Part shown: positions 60,185-64,000 of the stretch, in pieces
How positions within the stretch are numbered: position 1 is the stretch's first letter
Layout of the letters: each line of letters opens with the position of its first letter
Assembly (NCBI RefSeq): GCF_016278365.1
Contig: NZ_JADQBZ010000008.1
Coordinates: 1 to 64,000 of the forward strand
Direction: 5' to 3'
Source of the DNA: Methanolobus sp.
GTDB lineage: Archaea; Halobacteriota; Methanosarcinia; Methanosarcinales; Methanosarcinaceae
Length of the DNA stretch: 64,000 nucleotides
The notes under the pieces: model-generated
Told to the model about the DNA's origin: nothing
Seen by the model: the letters and a program-made list of their open reading frames with translations, nothing else
The model's database searches: none
Program-made: the position numbers and the translations under genes

Positions 60185-61624
60185 TCACATCGCATCTTTT
60201 GAGGCCTTGGAGAAGTATTCGATTGCCTGTGCCAGTTCCTCATGGTCTTTGGCATATTGCGCAATATCCATGTTCTTAAGATAGGCCTCACATGCCTGGA
60301 CCAGGGCTTTTGCTCCCCCTTGCGTTCCACCTGGATGGGCATGCACGCCTGAACCCATGGTAGTAATGAAATCCACGTTTCCCATCACATCTATAAAGGG
60401 TTTCAGCCTGATGGGATTAAGCCCGCCGGAAACGATGGGACAGCATTTCTTCATAGCTCTCCAGCTATCATCTTCCAGGATAACATGGTGAGCCATATCC
60501 TCGTTCACAAGGGTCATGATATCTTTATCGGCATCCGGTATCTTTGACCAGGACTGCTCAAAGAAGTGCCCTTTGGATCTCAGGTACAGGATACCGTTCG
60601 CGGCAACAACATCCTCTTCGGGGGTGCCTTTCATCTTACCGACCCCCGCCGTGCCGGTATGGATTCCGGAGGCACCTGCAAGACGTGCAAATTTGGACAG
60701 TACAAGTACGGAGAATCCGAGCGGGTTCTCCGGTCTTGTGAAAGCCCCGTGACCTGCCCTGTGGAAATGGATGAAAACATCCGGGTATCTTCTCCTGAGA
60801 GTCTGGACAGCCATCCAGCCGGCGGTTATCCCGTCTATCAGGAATGCATAGCTTCCGTGTTCAAAACCTGCATTGACGATCATCTCGCATCTTTCGATCA
60901 TAGTGTCAAAATCAGCGGCTGAGACATTGAAAGAGTGGACTTTCGTTTTCCCCGTTTCCTTCACTGCCTTGTCCATAGCTTCCTTGACATGCTTCACCAT
61001 TTTGTCATATGGGCAGAAATCCTGGTTTGCCTGAGGTTCATCGTTCTTGACGAAATCCCCTCCGCCAACCCAGAAATCATAGCAGACCTCTGCATATTCT
61101 GCAGAAGTGAGTCCCATCTTCGGTTTCACGATAGTGCCAAGGATGGGCCTGTTATATACGCCAAGATATTTGCGCATATCATCCACAGTGTAACCGGGAC
61201 CGTCATATTGTTCAAGCATTGATGGCGGGAACCATACATCCATCAATTTCAGGGCCTTAACTTCCTTCATTCCCAGGATATTCCCGACTATATAGGTCAG
61301 GATATTCTGGACATTACCGCCCCTGTCAAAGAGTCTCCATGGATAAGCTATCCATACAAGGTTCCTTTCCAGGTCAAGCTGGTAAACAAGGGCATTCATT
61401 ACCTTGGAAAAAGAGGTCTCGGTATTTACTTTGAAATTTGTCCCGGTAGATGATTCTGCTGCAACTTCCGCAGCAGTCTGCAGTATGTTCAACCTTCCTT
61501 CCGGAACTAAATGAAAGACCCCAAGCAGATATTCCCCATTCCGGGGGTCGGACAGCTTAAGATTCACATAGCCCTGTTGTTTGGGATTCAGCGATTGTAC
61601 CAATTGCTCTTCATTCAGGCTCAT
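60185..61624 (-). CDS. rbcL: RuBisCO large subunit, form II/III
   Basis: A 479-residue RuBisCO very close to the Methanococcoides form II/III enzyme. The start chosen gives MSLNEEQLVQSLNPKQQ; seven more codons are open upstream. Catalytic motifs: GTIVKPKMGL near residue 166, the carbamylated Lys in GGDFVKNDEP near residue 193, HFHRAGHGAF near residue 292 and SGGLNP near residue 400. In methanogens it uses ribulose-1,5-bisphosphate produced from AMP or from PRPP-derived sugars rather than in a full Calvin cycle. A structured RNA-like element lies upstream. Confidence 0.95.
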   Translation of the reverse strand: MSLNEEQLVQSLNPKQQGYVNLKLSDPRNGEYLLGVFHLVPEGRLNILQTAAEVAAESSTGTNFKVNTETSFSKVMNALVYQLDLERNLVWIAYPWRLFDRGGNVQNILTYIVGNILGMKEVKALKLMDVWFPPSMLEQYDGPGYTVDDMRKYLGVYNRPILGTIVKPKMGLTSAEYAEVCYDFWVGGGDFVKNDEPQANQDFCPYDKMVKHVKEAMDKAVKETGKTKVHSFNVSAADFDTMIERCEMIVNAGFEHGSYAFLIDGITAGWMAVQTLRRRYPDVFIHFHRAGHGAFTRPENPLGFSVLVLSKFARLAGASGIHTGTAGVGKMKGTPEEDVVAANGILYLRSKGHFFEQSWSKIPDADKDIMTLVNEDMAHHVILEDDSWRAMKKCCPIVSGGLNPIRLKPFIDVMGNVDFITTMGSGVHAHPGGTQGGAKALVQACEAYLKNMDIAQYAKDHEELAQAIEYFSKASKDAM

Positions 61625-61777
61625 AAGAATAATAACAGTCTGCAATCTATTTGAGTTTTTGGAATCGCCGGGAAGTCAGATTTGAGTTATAAGCAACAGC
61701 TATAGACAGAGCTTCACTATAAACGAATCATAATATAGACATATATGAACATTAAAACAGTATTTTTAAGGAAAGAT

Positions 61778-61895
61778 GAGGTACCTGGAAACCACCACGC
61801 TTTAAGGCACCTCTGTCCTTACACATCCGGAATATTCCCCAATAACCGGATAAGTTACTTAATTCATTTGCAAGTTATTTCCCTAACCCGCAATA
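61778..61895 (-). ncRNA. Structured RNA-like repeat element, copy 4
   Basis: Read on the minus strand: P1 TTGCGGGTTA-loop-TAACTTGCAA (10 bp with two G-U), P2 around TATT-GGGG-AATA, closed outside by ATCCGG/CCGGAT, and P3 GAGGTGCC/GGTACCTC with the same loop GCGTGGTGGTTT. P2 and P3 stems differ in sequence from the other copies but keep pairing. It ends 153 bases before the RuBisCO start, in the same direction. Confidence 0.7.
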
Positions 61896-62218
61896 GGGAA
61901 TAGGCACTTTATTTATTTAACTTAAACTCGTTATAATTAGATACTTAACTATATATTTCAATGTAATTGAAAATTCAATCGTCATTTTACGAACAAATTG
62001 TACCAAATTGAAATAAGAGTATGATATCTGCTTACTAGATGTCAGTGTCGAACCTTTTTCATGGATTTATACTACATATCATTTTCGGAATGGTCACTAA
62101 AATCTGGTAGTTATATGAAATGGAAAGAGTACAAAATGCAAGGGTTTAAGGTTTGCTGCAAAGCCTCAATAAGTATGATTTTTATGATAGAACAGCGCTT
62201 AACTCTGATGCATCAGTT
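61896..62218. other. AT-rich intergenic region
   Basis: No gene seen. AT-rich runs upstream of the repeat element could provide its promoter (TATTTATTTAACTTAAACTC near 61910 on either strand). The rest follows the 3' end of the histidine kinase gene. Confidence 0.35.
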
Positions 62219-63445
62219 TTACGCTTTTTCTACAACGACCCAGAAAATACTTCCTTTGCCATCCGGGTTATCTTCCACTCCGTACATGCCACCATGCAAT
62301 TCAATGATTCTCTTAACGATCGCAAGGCCAAGACCAGTACCTCTGATGCCCTTCTTGTCGGCGCGCTGGAATCGGTTGAAAATGTAGGGCTTATCGCTAT
62401 CCGGAACACCGTGGCCGTAGTCCTTGATCAGGACTTTCCACGCATCATTACAGTCAAGGAAATCGATCATTATCCTGCTTCCCTCCGGGCTGTATTTTAT
62501 TGCGTTTGAGAGAAGATTTGCGAACACTTCCTCAAGAATAGGATTGGCAATTGCAATGCACTGTGCACTCGTATCAAACTCGACCAAGTGACCCTTCTCT
62601 TCTATAGCTGCCCTGAAGTTTTCGATGGACGAGCAGAAAAGAGGCACAATATCTATTTTCTCAAAGACTATCTCATCGACCTTCTGAAGCTTACTTAACT
62701 TAGTGGCTGAATCAAGCAGTCCTATGAGTTTCCTGGTGTTCTCATGTATCCTTTTCAGGGCAAAGGCCGTATTTTCGTCGCAAGGATGCCTCTGGAGCTC
62801 TTCTGTGAAACCCAGGACAATGCCTGCAGGAGTCAGCAGGTCATGACGGATGATATCTGTGAAAAGGTCTTTGAGATCATTGGATTCTTTTAACTCCTCT
62901 ACGCATCTTTGAAGATTGTGCTCTGCAGTTTTTCTTCCGGCGATGTTACGTGCAACACAAAGCAGAACCTCACGGCCTTCGTATGCGATCAATTTGGCAC
63001 TTATTTCGACAAACATTTCTGAGCCACTTTTTGTCAAAAGAGTAGCTTCGAAAACTGCCTTTTCATCGGTCATTGTCTGTCCTGCAATAACTGACAACAG
63101 TTCGGTTCTGCCATTGTTTACCAGGCTTACAGGTGACATATCAATAAGTTCATCTTCATTGTATCCAAGCTGACTGACCGCAGCCCTGTTGGCATAGATC
63201 AGCTTTCCTAAAGGCTCGCTGATGAATACCTGATCTTCCATATTATCAAAGATGAGTTTAAGGTCCTTATCTTCCCTGTCAATTGCTGCCATTTCCGGAT
63301 CACTGGCGACCATCATACTCAGGATAGAGTTATGTAACTCCAGTAGTTTTATGTGCTCCTGCTTATATTCGCTATGCATTATCCTGCACTCCCTTGCATC
63401 ATATGATTTCGGACTATATGCACTATTAATCATAATCTCCCCCAA
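62219..63445 (-). CDS. PAS-domain sensor histidine kinase
   Basis: A 408-residue soluble kinase without membrane segments. Residues about 60-178 are a PAS domain (LKLIFDNMEDQVFISEPLGK, GYNEDELIDMSP). The phosphorylated His is in DIIRHDLLTPAG near residue 203. The ATP-binding part has the N box ANLLSNAIKYSPEG and G boxes KDYGHGVPD and RGTGLGLAIVK. There is no linked response regulator. It senses an unknown cytoplasmic cue. Confidence 0.9.
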   Translation of the reverse strand: MGEIMINSAYSPKSYDARECRIMHSEYKQEHIKLLELHNSILSMMVASDPEMAAIDREDKDLKLIFDNMEDQVFISEPLGKLIYANRAAVSQLGYNEDELIDMSPVSLVNNGRTELLSVIAGQTMTDEKAVFEATLLTKSGSEMFVEISAKLIAYEGREVLLCVARNIAGRKTAEHNLQRCVEELKESNDLKDLFTDIIRHDLLTPAGIVLGFTEELQRHPCDENTAFALKRIHENTRKLIGLLDSATKLSKLQKVDEIVFEKIDIVPLFCSSIENFRAAIEEKGHLVEFDTSAQCIAIANPILEEVFANLLSNAIKYSPEGSRIMIDFLDCNDAWKVLIKDYGHGVPDSDKPYIFNRFQRADKKGIRGTGLGLAIVKRIIELHGGMYGVEDNPDGKGSIFWVVVEKA

Positions 63446-63619
63446 ATTAGTACATCCCTAAACTTAATAAATATATCTGATGCAGTACTATATCTATATT
63501 GTACGTGTGTATATACGCATATTTACAGATGATCCAATATATGTTTAAAAAAATGAATCTGAAATTGAAGTTGATAAGTCAACCTGACGATTTAATTTAA
63601 GAATTTGACCTGAAATTAG

Positions 63620-64000
63620 TTAAAGAGTCAGCCCTTTATAAATATAGGTTTTTATACTGGTTAGATTACTGCCTGATGAAGTGCTGATGATATCCATGAA
63701 CACATGTTCATCGACAGGTATTCCTGATGTTGCAAATTCCAGATTACTGTCTTTCATATTTTCAAGTCCGATTTCAGTATACAAGTCATAGGTCAGTGCA
63801 AATGCTTTCTTGTATCCGAAATCTATTTCTTCACCAGTAGAGGAATCTATATTTACAGGTATGCTCCAATCCGAAAGTGGAAAGTCATGCTCATCCCTCA
63901 TATCCTTATACTTTTGCAGGAATCGGTCTCTTCTTTCAACTGCCTTCTGTGGATGTGTCTCGTTTAATACTATGTAAGTGTACAGGTCAGCGTAACCTTC
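63620..64000 (-). CDS. Partial hypothetical protein (C-terminal part)
   Basis: The gene continues past the right edge; 126 codons are visible. The part GYADLYTYIVLNETHPQKAV and the following RRDRFLQKYKDM, then IPVNIDSSTGEEIDFGYKKA, suggest a folded, non-membrane domain. No family is recognised. The ORF is intact up to the stop at 63620. Confidence 0.6.
   Translation of the reverse strand, partial: EGYADLYTYIVLNETHPQKAVERRDRFLQKYKDMRDEHDFPLSDWSIPVNIDSSTGEEIDFGYKKAFALTYDLYTEIGLENMKDSNLEFATSGIPVDEHVFMDIISTSSGSNLTSIKTYIYKGLTL

Overview
The window reads as a chromosome segment of a methylotrophic methanogen of the family Methanosarcinaceae. The main support is a form II/III RuBisCO closely resembling that of Methanococcoides, an MtaA-type methylcobamide:coenzyme M methyltransferase, a DUF1724-type methanogen regulator, archaeal aIF1A and many lipoprotein and cytochrome-like surface proteins. 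A Methanolobus-like genus is my guess; nothing here fixes it. Genes are mostly short operons separated by AT-rich gaps.

Layout. 1-4.4 kb: a TetR-controlled DUF362 lipoprotein/permease operon with two visible operators, then sparse sequence with a zinc-ribbon mini-gene, a transposase remnant and aIF1A. 4.9-6.6 kb: two small genes and an IS200/IS605-type element carrying only TnpB. 6.7-10 kb: a minus-strand cluster (PEBP, phosphoribosyltransferase, SDR, two cupredoxins, one fused to a cytochrome P460-like heme domain). 10.6-25 kb: housekeeping and metabolism (MBL-rhodanese protein, PLP decarboxylase, threonine synthase, HisG, LysE and DAACS transporters, K+ channel, AhpD-like protein, MtaA-like methyltransferase, Maf). 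25.5-29.1 kb: a giant soluble poly-HAMP chemoreceptor. 30-38.5 kb: an MCM-like orphan, a TIR protein, a gamma-carbonic anhydrase, a cysteine-free MsrA homologue, a diiron-like protein, and a tusA-dsrE-iscS-iscU sulfur/Fe-S operon whose IscS lacks its PLP lysine. 40.3-42.9 kb: a broken YD-repeat (Rhs) gene split by a RelBE module.

The main accessory feature is a compact provirus at about 44.8-51.3 kb, perhaps to 52.6 kb: HUH replication initiator, C2H2 zinc-finger protein, A32/FtsK-like packaging ATPase, two small beta-rich capsid candidates, membrane proteins, a spike-like beta protein, a 119-residue metzincin-type protease and two small holin-like proteins. Between ATPase and capsid genes lies a three-unit tandem array of TATA-like-box-plus-hairpin units, enclosed by a duplicated ATPase 3' end. 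The gene set recalls SNJ1/SH1-type single-jelly-roll viruses of archaea, but I see no integrase and no certain att sites. Host genes resume with two small DNA-binding-like proteins and tRNA-Gln(CTG). From 54.5 kb on come an MFS exporter, an AI-2E-family protein, a DUF1724 regulator, AzlCD, RuBisCO and a PAS histidine kinase.

The most novel signal outside the provirus is a structured RNA-like element in four copies (10.54, 31.49, 31.62 and, on the minus strand, 61.78-61.90 kb). It has three hairpins, compensatory base changes between copies, a GGGG-capped middle hairpin and an invariant 12-nt loop in the third. Two tandem copies precede the TIR gene and one precedes RuBisCO.
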